Shown here in pieces: positions 14,767 through 22,311 of a stretch of 37,837 bases of DNA. The stretch is from positions 1 to 37,837 of the forward strand of contig CAYVCL010000025.1 in NCBI GenBank assembly GCA_964450185.1, given 5' to 3'. Origin of the DNA: RUG11237 sp964450185. Lineage in GTDB: Bacteria > Bacillota > Clostridia > Lachnospirales > Lachnospiraceae. The notes beneath the pieces are model-generated. The model was not told the origin of the DNA. It saw only the letters and a program-made list of their open reading frames with translations, and made no database searches. A program made the position numbers and the translations under genes. Numbering within the stretch: the stretch's first letter is position 1; every line of letters begins with the position of its first letter.

Positions 14767-15111
14767 GGGTTTGGGGCGGTCAGGACGCTCATAAGCGGCA
14801 CCAATTCTTCCCGGAACGGCAGAGGCAACACTGCTGGGAACTAACTGTCAACTCCGACTAAGACGTTCCCGAGAGCGGTCACGCCTAAGTCTGCGTAGAC
14901 AGTGGATTTCCCATCCGTTAAGGACGCCTCTTTGATCGCCTTTTCCGGGAAGAATTGGTGCCGCTTATGAGCTGCTCTTGGCAGGCCACAAACACGGAAC
15001 ATTGACATCAGCCAATATCTGATATGAGAAGGAGAATAAGAAGAAACTAACCAACATTAGATAATTGAAACAAGTTAGCTGGCATAGAAACCAAATTCCA
15101 AAGGGCAGTCA

Positions 15112-15184
15112 GCGTGAGAGATAATATATGTTTGGCTTATCATGGGCGTACCGTCAACCAATCCCCCCCTATTACCTCTCACGC
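15112..15184. repeat. Second inverted repeat upstream of the topoisomerase promoter
   Basis: The arms 15112-15126 and 15170-15184 pair over 15 bp with one mismatch (GCGTGAGAGATAATA against TATTACCTCTCACGC). They enclose 43 bases with a small TTGG/CCAA stem and a run of C. It ends 12 bp before the -35 box of the next gene. There is no T tract, so it does not look like a terminator. It may be a small dispersed repeat, a protein-binding cruciform or part of an RNA. Confidence 0.7.
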
Positions 15185-15196
15185 AAAACCCTCATA

Positions 15197-15226
15197 TTGA
15201 CGAACCAAGAACATTTGTGCTAATAT
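15197..15226 (+). promoter_or_regulatory. Promoter of the topoisomerase operon
   Basis: TTGACG (15197-15202) and TAATAT (15221-15226) have an 18-bp spacer. Transcription would start near 15233. That makes an ATG at 15235 essentially leaderless and supports the start at 15274. Confidence 0.6.
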
Positions 15227-15273
15227 AAACCAATATGGATTTTTATGCTAAAAATAAGGAAAGGGACGAGATT

Positions 15274-17196
15274 ATGGCAAAACAGACATCATACGATGCA
15301 CAGAATATTTCTGTATTGGAAGGGCTGGAAGCGGTAAGAAAACGCCCTGGAATGTACATCGGAAGTGTGACAACGAAGGGATTAAATCATTTGATTTATG
15401 AAATTGTGGACAATTCTGTAGATGAACATCTGGCGGGATTTTGTAATAGAATTGAAGTGACATTGGAAAAGGATGGTTCTGCTACCATTGCAGATAATGG
15501 CCGTGGAATCCCGGTAGATATGCATGAAAAAGGAATCAGTGCGGAACGATTGGTATTTACCACACTTCATGCAGGTGGTAAATTTGATAATTCTGTATAT
15601 AAAACCAGCGGTGGACTTCACGGTGTAGGTTCTTCCGTGGTAAATGCATTGTCTAATTATTTAGATATCAAAGTAAAACGTGACGGCTTTATTCATCATG
15701 ACAGATATGAAAAAGGAAATCCGGTGATTGAACTGGAAGATGGATTGCTGCCAAAAATCGGAAAGACAAGAGAAACAGGAACGATTATCAATTTCTTGCC
15801 GGACGATACTATTTTTGAAAAAACAAGATTTAAAGCAGAAGAAATCAAATCAAGACTTCATGAAACTGCCTACTTAAATCCGGAGCTTACTATCTGCTTT
15901 CGTGATAACCGTCAGGCAGAGCCGGAAGTGATTGAATATCATGAAGAAGACGGAATTGTAGGATTTGTAAAAGATATTAATAAGAAAAGCGAAGCTATCC
16001 ATGATGTAATTTACTTTAAAGGTGAAAGTGAAGGAATTACAGTGGAAGCAGCATTTCAGTTTGTAAATGAATTTCATGAGAATGTATTAGGATTTTGTAA
16101 TAATATTTACAATGCGGAGGGCGGTACTCACTTGACCGGATTTAAAACCGTATTTACCACCGTCATCAATTCCTATGCCAGAGAGCTGGGCATCTTAAAG
16201 GATAAAGACGCAAACTTTACCGGTGCGGACATTCGAAATGGTATGACAGCGGTAGTATCCATTAAGCATCCGGATCCAAGATTTGAAGGTCAGACAAAAA
16301 CAAAACTGGACAATCAGGATGCAGCAAAGGCGGTAAATAAAGTAACCGGAGAAGAAATTACAAGATATTTTGACCGTAATTTAGAAGCCTTAAAAAGTGT
16401 AATTTCTTGTGCGGAAAAGGCTGCAAAAATCAGAAAAACAGAGGAAAAGGCAAAGACAAATATGTTGTCCAAGCCGAAATTCTCCTTTGATTCCAACGGA
16501 AAACTTGCAAACTGTGAGAGCAGAGATGCTTCCAAATGTGAAATCTTCATCGTGGAAGGGGATTCAGCGGGTGGTTCTGCAAAGACTGCCAGAAACAGAG
16601 AGTTTCAGGCAATTTTACCTATCCGTGGTAAGATTTTGAACGTAGAAAAAGCAAGTATGGATAAAGTGTTAGCCAATGCAGAAATTAAAACAATGATTAA
16701 TGCGTTCGGCTGTGGATTTTCTGAAGGCTACGGAAATGATTTCGATATTACAAAGCTTCGTTATAATAAGATTATTATTATGGCAGATGCCGACGTGGAT
16801 GGAGCTCACATCTGTACGTTGCTGTTAACCTTGTTCTATCGCTTTATGCCGGAATTGATTTATGAAGGTCATGTGTATATTGCCATGCCTCCATTATACA
16901 AAGCCATGCCATCAAAAGGAGAAGAAGAATACTTATACGATGATAAGGCTTTGGAAAAATATCGTAAAAAGCAGAAGGGAAGCTTTACTTTACAGCGTTA
17001 CAAAGGTTTGGGAGAAATGGATGCAGACCAGTTGTGGGAAACTACACTGAATCCGGAAACCAGAATCCTAAAACAGGTAGAAATCGAAGATGCCAGAATG
17101 GCGTCAGATGTAACGGAAATGTTAATGGGAACGGAAGTTCCACCGAGAAAAGCATTTATTTATGAACATGCCCAGGATGCGGAGTTAGATATTTAG
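15274..17196 (+). CDS. Type IIA DNA topoisomerase subunit B (GyrB/ParE; probably topoisomerase IV-like)
   Basis: This 640-residue ATPase subunit has the GHKL domain (IYEIVDNSVDEHLAG with the catalytic Glu near 43, ADNGRGIPVD, GGLHGVGSSVVNALS), the transducer and the Toprim region (IVEGDSAGGSA, ILPIRGKILNVEKA, MADADVDGAHI) and the C-terminal RYKGLGEMDADQLWETT. I use ATG 15274 because AAGGAAAGGGACGAG lies directly before it; ATG 15235 would add 13 residues but has no ribosome binding site. The gene is not beside dnaA, dnaN or recF, where clostridial gyrB normally lies. Its subunit A partner lacks a GyrA box. I therefore favour the second, topoisomerase IV-like set of Lachnospiraceae over true gyrase, but sequence reading alone cannot settle that. 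Confidence 0.9.
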   Translation: MAKQTSYDAQNISVLEGLEAVRKRPGMYIGSVTTKGLNHLIYEIVDNSVDEHLAGFCNRIEVTLEKDGSATIADNGRGIPVDMHEKGISAERLVFTTLHAGGKFDNSVYKTSGGLHGVGSSVVNALSNYLDIKVKRDGFIHHDRYEKGNPVIELEDGLLPKIGKTRETGTIINFLPDDTIFEKTRFKAEEIKSRLHETAYLNPELTICFRDNRQAEPEVIEYHEEDGIVGFVKDINKKSEAIHDVIYFKGESEGITVEAAFQFVNEFHENVLGFCNNIYNAEGGTHLTGFKTVFTTVINSYARELGILKDKDANFTGADIRNGMTAVVSIKHPDPRFEGQTKTKLDNQDAAKAVNKVTGEEITRYFDRNLEALKSVISCAEKAAKIRKTEEKAKTNMLSKPKFSFDSNGKLANCESRDASKCEIFIVEGDSAGGSAKTARNREFQAILPIRGKILNVEKASMDKVLANAEIKTMINAFGCGFSEGYGNDFDITKLRYNKIIIMADADVDGAHICTLLLTLFYRFMPELIYEGHVYIAMPPLYKAMPSKGEEEYLYDDKALEKYRKKQKGSFTLQRYKGLGEMDADQLWETTLNPETRILKQVEIEDARMASDVTEMLMGTEVPPRKAFIYEHAQDAELDI

Positions 17197-17208
17197 GAGG
17201 AAAGATAA

Positions 17209-19491
17209 ATGGAAGAACAGATTATAAAAACCGAATACTCCGACGTTATGCAGAAATCATATATTGATTACGCCATGAGTGTTATTGTAGCAAGAGCACT
17301 TCCGGATGTACGTGACGGCTTAAAACCGGTACAGAGAAGAACTTTATATGATATGCATGAACTGGGAATTCGGTATGATAAGCCATATCGAAAATGTGCA
17401 CGTATCGTAGGTGATACCATGGGTAAATACCATCCTCATGGTGACAGCTCCATTTACGAAGCATTGGTAGTACTGGCACAGGATTTTAAAAAGGGACAGC
17501 CTCTGGTAGACGGTCATGGTAACTTTGGTTCCATCGAAGGAGATGGAGCGGCGGCCATGCGTTATACTGAAGCACGACTGCAGAAAATCACTCAGGAAGT
17601 ATATCTGGCAGATTTAGATAAGAATGTAGTTGATTTTGGACCAAACTTTGATGAAACGGAAAAAGAACCATTGGTACTTCCGGTAAAAGTGCCAAATCTT
17701 CTGTTAAACGGTGCAGAAGGTATCGCCGTTGGTATGGCAACCAGTATTCCGCCACACAATTTAGGCGAAATCATCGAAGCGGAAAAAGCATTTTTGAAAA
17801 ATCCGGATATTACCACGGAAGAATTGATGCAGTATATCGAAGGACCGGATTTTCCAACTGGCGGTATTGTAGTAAATAAAGATGAATTGCTGGAAATATA
17901 TAAAACCGGTATGGGAAAAATCAAGCTTCGTGGTAAAGTAGAAGTGGAGCAGGTAAAAGGCGGAAAAGAACGCATTGTTATCACAGAAATTCCATATACT
18001 ATGGTAGGTGCCAATATTGGAAAATTCCTCAATGATATTGGTAATCTGGTAGAAACTAAGAAAGCTCCGGATATTGTGGATATTTCCAACCAGTCTTCCA
18101 AAGACGGTATCCGTATTGTGTTGGAATTAAAGAAAAATGCCGATACCAACCAGATTATTAACATGCTTTACAAAAAGACAAAGCTGGAAGATACCTTTGG
18201 CATGAACATGTTAGCTGTGGCTAACGGAAAACCGGAAACCATGGGGCTTCGTACGGTAATTGAGCATCATTTGGATTTCCAGTATGAGATTACTACCAGG
18301 AAATATAAGACATTACTGGAAAAAGAACTGGACAAAAAAGAAATTCAGGAAGGTTTGATTAAGGCTTGCGATGTTATTGATTTGATTATCGAAATTCTTC
18401 GAGGAAGTAAGAATATCAAAGAGGCAAAAGCCTGCTTGGTATCCGGCGAAACCGGAAATATCAAATTCAAATCAGAAGCTTCCAGAAAAGCGGCAGCCCA
18501 GTTGAAATTTACAGAACGTCAGGCAACTGCAATTTTAGAAATGCGTTTGTATAAGCTGATTGGCTTAGAAATCGAAGCGTTGTTAAAGGATCATGAAACA
18601 ACCTTATTAAACATTGCAAAATACGAAGATATTTTAAGCAATCATAGTGCCATGACAAAGGTAATCCGCAAAGAACTGGATGATATTAAAAAAGCATATG
18701 CTGTACCACGTAAAACCGTGATTGAAAATGGTGTGGCAGCAGTTTATGAAGAAAAGAAAATAGAGGAACAGGAAGTGGTGTTCTTAATGGACCGTTTCGG
18801 TTATGCAAAAACCATTGATACCTCTATTTACGAAAGAAATAAAGAAACAGCAGACAGTGAAAATAAATACGTGATTACCTGTATGAACACAGATAAAATT
18901 TGTCTGTTTACTGATACCGGAACCATGCATACAGTAAAAGTAATGGATTTACCTTATGGAAAGCTGAGAGATAAAGGAATCCCGGTAGATAATGTAAGTA
19001 ATTACAATAGTGCCGAAGAACAGATGGTTTTTGTGGCATCTTTAAAGGATTTGAATGATAAATATCTGATTTTCACTACAAAGCATGGTATGATGAAAAA
19101 AGTAATGGGAACAGAGTTTGATGTGGCGAAGCGAACGATTGCTGCCACAAAGCTAAATGAAGACGATAAAGTATGTACCATTCTTACAGAACCGATTGTA
19201 TTGATTTCCGAGGGTATGAGTATTTCAGAAATACCGAAAAATACCAACAATTTGGTGCTTCAGACGAGAAATGGCATATTCTTACGTTTCCACTCCACAG
19301 AAATACCGGAGAAAAAGCGTGGTGCCGTGGGTGTACGCGGAATTAAGTTGACCGGAAATGATGAAATTGAACAAGTATATCTATTTGATGAAAATGAAAC
19401 TTATGCGATAGAATATAATAAAAAAGAAGTGGTACTTTCTCGATTGAAAAAAGCAGGACGTGACACCAAGGGAACAAAGTACCGGGGCTAA
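17209..19491 (+). CDS. Type IIA DNA topoisomerase subunit A (GyrA/ParC; probably topoisomerase IV-like)
   Basis: This 760-residue breakage-reunion subunit has catalytic Tyr119 in MRYTEARL and the quinolone-determining segment KYHPHGDSSIYEALV (Ser80/Ser81, Glu84), with the typical ALPDVRDGLKPVQRR block at 30-44. The Ser and acidic residues usually changed in quinolone resistance are both present. The C-terminal beta-pinwheel (about 510-760) is poorly conserved and I find no GyrA box (QRRGGKG-type), which is needed for wrapping and negative supercoiling. The DSSIYEA wording and shorter length are closer to ParC. It starts 12 bp after subunit B, with AGGAGG on that gene's stop. rsmD follows within 10 bp. 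Confidence 0.9.
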   Translation: MEEQIIKTEYSDVMQKSYIDYAMSVIVARALPDVRDGLKPVQRRTLYDMHELGIRYDKPYRKCARIVGDTMGKYHPHGDSSIYEALVVLAQDFKKGQPLVDGHGNFGSIEGDGAAAMRYTEARLQKITQEVYLADLDKNVVDFGPNFDETEKEPLVLPVKVPNLLLNGAEGIAVGMATSIPPHNLGEIIEAEKAFLKNPDITTEELMQYIEGPDFPTGGIVVNKDELLEIYKTGMGKIKLRGKVEVEQVKGGKERIVITEIPYTMVGANIGKFLNDIGNLVETKKAPDIVDISNQSSKDGIRIVLELKKNADTNQIINMLYKKTKLEDTFGMNMLAVANGKPETMGLRTVIEHHLDFQYEITTRKYKTLLEKELDKKEIQEGLIKACDVIDLIIEILRGSKNIKEAKACLVSGETGNIKFKSEASRKAAAQLKFTERQATAILEMRLYKLIGLEIEALLKDHETTLLNIAKYEDILSNHSAMTKVIRKELDDIKKAYAVPRKTVIENGVAAVYEEKKIEEQEVVFLMDRFGYAKTIDTSIYERNKETADSENKYVITCMNTDKICLFTDTGTMHTVKVMDLPYGKLRDKGIPVDNVSNYNSAEEQMVFVASLKDLNDKYLIFTTKHGMMKKVMGTEFDVAKRTIAATKLNEDDKVCTILTEPIVLISEGMSISEIPKNTNNLVLQTRNGIFLRFHSTEIPEKKRGAVGVRGIKLTGNDEIEQVYLFDENETYAIEYNKKEVVLSRLKKAGRDTKGTKYRG

Positions 19492-19501
19492 GGAGGACAA
19501 A

Positions 19502-20065
19502 ATGCGAGTAATAGCGGGCACAGCAAGAAGACTTCAGTTAAAAACACTGGAAGGCAGTGATACCAGACCAACAACAGACAGAATTAAGGAAACGTTGTTT
19601 AATATGATTCAGCACGAATTGGCAGACACTGCGTTTCTTGATTTGTTCAGCGGAAGCGGTAGTATTGGAATTGAGGCATTAAGCAGAGGCGCAAGAAGAG
19701 CCTGGTTTGTAGAAAACAATCCCAAAGCAATGAAGTACATTAAAGACAATCTGCAGACTACAAAATTAATGGACAAGGCAGAATTATTAAATGTGGACTA
19801 TCTTGGGGCACTCAGAAGATTAGAAGGGCAGAAATCCATGGATTATATTTTTATGGATCCCCCTTATAATCATGAATACGAAAGAGAAGTACTGCGATAT
19901 CTTGCAGATTCCTCATTGGCAGATGAGGAAACCGTAATTATCATAGAGGCTTCTTTAGAAACCAGTTTTTCTTTTATCGAAGAAGAAAAATTACCTTTTG
20001 AAGTGATAAAATACAAGAAATATAAAACCAACATGCATGTATTTGTGCAGAGAAAAGAGGATTAA
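19502..20065 (+). CDS. rsmD: 16S rRNA (guanine966-N2)-methyltransferase RsmD
   Basis: This 187-residue SAM-dependent methyltransferase modifies G966 of 16S rRNA. It opens with the family signature MRVIAGTARRLQLKT and TRPTTDRIKETLFNMI. Motif I is FLDLFSGSGSIGIEALSRGA (residues ~45-64), and the catalytic MDPPYN motif lies near 119. The ATG at 19502 has AGGAGG at 19491-19496, on the stop of the topoisomerase gene. An earlier in-frame start at 19460 would run inside that gene and has no ribosome binding site. rsmD-coaD is a conserved pair (ylbH-coaD in Bacillus). Confidence 0.95.
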   Translation: MRVIAGTARRLQLKTLEGSDTRPTTDRIKETLFNMIQHELADTAFLDLFSGSGSIGIEALSRGARRAWFVENNPKAMKYIKDNLQTTKLMDKAELLNVDYLGALRRLEGQKSMDYIFMDPPYNHEYEREVLRYLADSSLADEETVIIIEASLETSFSFIEEEKLPFEVIKYKKYKTNMHVFVQRKED

Positions 20066-20066
20066 C

Positions 20067-20561
20067 ATGGCAAAAGCATTATATTCAGGAAGTTTTGACC
20101 CTGTAACTTACGGTCATATCGATATTATTAAGCGTGCAGCGAATATTTTTGATGAGGTTGTAGTTGCTGTTTTGAATAATAAGGCGAAAAATCCATTGTT
20201 TTCTGTAGAAGAACGTGTTAATATGTTAAAGGAAACCACGAAAGACTTAGAAAATGTAAAAGTAACATCTTTCAGCGGTTTGCTGGTGGATTTTGCAAAA
20301 GAAGAAAATGTTAATGTAATTGTCAGAGGACTTCGGGCGGTTACGGATTTCGAATATGAACTTCAGATGGCACAGACAAATCATGAACTGTTGCCGGAAG
20401 TGGATACCATGTTTTTAACCACAAGTATTTTATATTCTTATGTAAGCTCTACCATTGTGAGGGAGGTTGCATCTTATCATGGTGACGTATCTCATTTCGT
20501 TCCGGAATGTATCGCGGAAAAAATATACGAAAAGTATGATGAAATACAGAAAAATGCATAA
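20067..20561 (+). CDS. coaD: Phosphopantetheine adenylyltransferase
   Basis: CoaD transfers AMP from ATP to 4'-phosphopantetheine in coenzyme A synthesis. The 164-residue protein starts with YSGSFDPVTYGHIDIIKRA, containing the nucleotide-binding TxGH motif. It also has VIVRGLRAVTDFEYELQMA near 88 and the C-terminal SSTIVREVASYHGDVSHFVP. The length is normal. ATG 20067 directly follows the rsmD stop (one base apart) with AAAGAGG upstream. An earlier ATG at 20037 lies in the end of rsmD and is not needed by the family alignment. Confidence 0.97.
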   Translation: MAKALYSGSFDPVTYGHIDIIKRAANIFDEVVVAVLNNKAKNPLFSVEERVNMLKETTKDLENVKVTSFSGLLVDFAKEENVNVIVRGLRAVTDFEYELQMAQTNHELLPEVDTMFLTTSILYSYVSSTIVREVASYHGDVSHFVPECIAEKIYEKYDEIQKNA

Positions 20562-20594
20562 GGTCAGGAAAAATAAAAAAGGAGATGTCTTGTT

Positions 20595-21188
20595 ATGAAT
20601 AGCAAAATAGAGCAGATTATTGACGAAATACAAGAATACATAGATAGCTGTAAATATCAGCCGTTATCAAACAGCAAAATTGTAGTGTCCAAGGATGAAA
20701 TGGATGAACTGTTGCGAGAACTTCGTATGAAAACACCGGAGGAAATTAAGCGTTATCAGAAGATTATCAGCAATCGTGATGCGATTATGGATGATGCTAA
20801 GACGAAAGCAGAAGCAATGCTTAGAGAAGCTACCATCCATACCAATGAACTGGTAAGCGAACACGAAATTATGCAGCAGGCTTATGCTCAGGCAAACGAA
20901 ATTATTGCGCAGGCAACAGAAAAGGCACAGTTGATTCTGGATAATGCCACAAAGGATGCCAACGAAATCCGTATTGGTGCCATTCAGTATACCGATGAAT
21001 TATTAGGAAGTTTACATAATATTGTAAACCATGCCATTGATTCTGCCAGTGCAAAATATGATAATCTGATTTTAGATTTGAAACGCACATGTGAAATTAT
21101 TGATACAAATCGTGCTTCACTGTCTGCTACAGACGAACCGGAAAGCGCAGCTGAAACAACAGAGGCAGCTACGGAAACTGTAGAATAG
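20595..21188 (+). CDS. Coiled-coil protein of unknown function (ATPase subunit E-/DivIVA-like helices)
   Basis: This 197-residue protein has no signal peptide or membrane segment. It is almost wholly helical: an N-terminal block (MNSKIEQIIDEIQEYIDSCKY, then VVSKDEMDELLRELR) is followed by a long Ala/Glu/Lys heptad region (about 60-125: AKTKAEAMLREA, QANEIIAQATEKAQLILDNATKDA) and a Glu/Thr tail. The heptads resemble V-ATPase subunit E or DivIVA-type proteins, a similarity that alone does not show function. Its place after coaD and before a terminator marks it as the last gene of the topoisomerase-rsmD-coaD run. A cell-division or morphogenesis role is speculation. Confidence 0.75.
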   Translation: MNSKIEQIIDEIQEYIDSCKYQPLSNSKIVVSKDEMDELLRELRMKTPEEIKRYQKIISNRDAIMDDAKTKAEAMLREATIHTNELVSEHEIMQQAYAQANEIIAQATEKAQLILDNATKDANEIRIGAIQYTDELLGSLHNIVNHAIDSASAKYDNLILDLKRTCEIIDTNRASLSATDEPESAAETTEAATETVE

Positions 21189-21196
21189 AAATGTTA

Positions 21197-21238
21197 CCCC
21201 GGAATTGTTGAATGTTTGGAACAATTCCGGGGAATTTT
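21197..21238 (+). terminator. Intrinsic terminator after the coiled-coil gene
   Basis: A perfect 13-bp stem (21197-21209 with 21220-21232, CCCCGGAATTGTT / AACAATTCCGGGG) has a 10-base loop and is followed by ATTTTTA. It lies between convergent genes, but the T tract favours the + strand. Confidence 0.85.
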
Positions 21239-22176
21239 TATAAAATATTATGTAAGAAGAAAAGAGTAAGTACATAAGATAATCCGGTTTGAATCAGCTT
21301 TGCAGTCAAGTAAGGCAAAAAGGGAAGTCCGGAATCCTTAATCATACTATAGGTCTGCATTAGTCCGGACAAACCACCAAAAACACAAAGTGGTGTAGAA
21401 AAGAAAAAACGCATTTGCAGGGGGAATCCCTGTACCGTAATATAGTTGATTCCGGTAGTGATTTCAATGATTCCTGTAAGCAGGGCAAGCAAGGGTGCCG
21501 GAAGTGAAAGAGAAAGAAACATACCTGAAATAATAGAAAACAATATTACGTATCCGCCCAATTTGGTGATTTGGGTGAAGCTGTCCATAATGGCAGTATC
21601 TATAATTTCAAAATCCAGCTTTCGGGAAGGGTTAGGTGGAACTAAATCCGGGATTTCCAAGGCACATTTTTTGCGGAATAAAGGCTGGGTAATCAAAGCG
21701 TAAATCATAGGTGTTCCATAAATAATTAAAATTACATAGGGAAGTAACTCTGGTGCATCAAAACAGGAAACTGTCAAAAAACTGCTGATAAACATAGGGC
21801 TTAAATTGTTGCAGAAGGTAAGCAGATAGCAGGATTCTTCATGGCTAATCTGCTTATGATTGTACAATTCAGAAATCAACTTTGCTCCCATGGGATAACC
21901 GCACAAAAATCCTGTCATAAGAACAAATGTTCCTGATTTGCTTAAATGAAAAAACTTTTTAAAAAAAGAAGAAAACAGGAAGGTTAAACAGGATATGGCA
22001 TTTAGTTCGATTAAAAGTTTGGAAATAATCATAAAGGGTAATAGGGTAGGAAGAAGTACTTTAAACCACAGCATTAGACCGGAACGGGCAGAAGTAACTG
22101 CGTTTGCCGGTGAAACCAGGAGAAAAATAAAAATAACAACCACAACGAAGGTAAATAAATATTTCTGGATTTTCAT
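21238..22176 (-). CDS. ylbJ: Sporulation integral membrane protein YlbJ
   Basis: This ~312-residue polytopic membrane protein matches YlbJ, a nucleoside-recognition (Gate) domain protein needed for spore cortex formation in Bacillus. Typical parts are LMLWFKVLLPTLLPFMIISKLL near the N-terminus, TGFLCGYPMGAKLI in the middle and the final repeat FFSTPLCVFGGLSGLMQTYSMI. I prefer ATG 22176 because GGGTGG lies 7 bases upstream; ATG 22197 has no such site. The neighbours rsmD and coaD are the same as in Bacillus (ylbH-coaD-ylbJ), although here ylbJ is inverted. A sigma-E-like promoter lies upstream, in line with mother-cell expression. Confidence 0.9.
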   Translation of the reverse strand: MKIQKYLFTFVVVVIFIFLLVSPANAVTSARSGLMLWFKVLLPTLLPFMIISKLLIELNAISCLTFLFSSFFKKFFHLSKSGTFVLMTGFLCGYPMGAKLISELYNHKQISHEESCYLLTFCNNLSPMFISSFLTVSCFDAPELLPYVILIIYGTPMIYALITQPLFRKKCALEIPDLVPPNPSRKLDFEIIDTAIMDSFTQITKLGGYVILFSIISGMFLSLSLPAPLLALLTGIIEITTGINYITVQGFPLQMRFFFSTPLCVFGGLSGLMQTYSMIKDSGLPFLPYLTAKLIQTGLSYVLTLFFLHNIL

Positions 22177-22211
22177 ATGACAGCCACCCGCAGGCATATC
22201 TAGTTAATTTT

Positions 22212-22242
22212 ATTTATATGAAATATTCCCTATGACTATGAA
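22212..22242 (-). promoter_or_regulatory. Sigma-E-like sporulation promoter for ylbJ
   Basis: On the minus strand, TTCATA (22242-22237) is followed after 16 bases by CATATAAAT (22220-22212). The sporulation sigma-E consensus is ATA at -35 and CATACAnT at -10 with this spacing, and ylbJ is a sigma-E gene in Bacillus. The match is by eye. Confidence 0.5.
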
Positions 22243-22311
22243 TGAAAAAAATGGGAATAACATAGAGAGAACCTACATAAAATATAAAGATGCCGTGAGG
22301 AGAACTTGCTT

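Larger units (their letters stand above)
14700..15054. repeat. Large imperfect palindrome (foldback) in the XRE / topoisomerase intergenic region
   Basis: The two halves of this ~355-bp region are inverted copies. The perfect core is a 30-bp inverted repeat, 14787-14816 against 14943-14972. Further out, the arms still pair at GTTTG-GGC (14769-14777 with 14985-14993), CAGAGATTGG (14745-14754 with 15012-15021, one mismatch), a perfect 13-bp block (14713-14725 with 15036-15048) and TTGGTT (14700-14705 with 15049-15054). Inside, stems 14821-14826/14926-14931, 14835-14840/14908-14913, 14844-14849/14898-14903 and 14856-14866/14881-14891 stack toward an AGAG apex at 14872-14875. The core is visibly richer in G and C than its surroundings. 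It may be a foldback element, an inverted duplication or a structured RNA gene; no transposase or direct target repeat is seen. Confidence 0.85.

Noticed and set aside
14787..14972. The 30-bp inverted repeat as an invertible promoter (phase-variable switch)
   Set aside because: The enclosed 126 bp contain no recognisable promoter, are themselves palindromic, and no recombinase gene is in the window. Not excluded, but unsupported.
14769..14993. The long hairpin as 6S RNA, SRP RNA, RNase P RNA or tmRNA
   Set aside because: Length and rod shape recall 6S RNA, but a perfect 30-bp helix is not its form, and none of the conserved sequence boxes of the other RNAs could be found on either strand.
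15024..15050. A tiny Arg-rich open frame (ATG to TAA, 8 codons) after the right arm
   Set aside because: No ribosome binding site in front of it, and its sequence is explained by the inverted copy of the XRE leader.
15235..15273. Upstream ATG for the topoisomerase subunit B
   Set aside because: It has no ribosome binding site and would lie at the predicted transcription start; ATG 15274 has a strong site and fits the family N-terminus.
17592..18164. A 190-codon open frame antisense to the topoisomerase A gene
   Set aside because: It lies wholly inside a highly conserved gene, has no ribosome binding site and resembles no protein; it is a by-product of codon bias.
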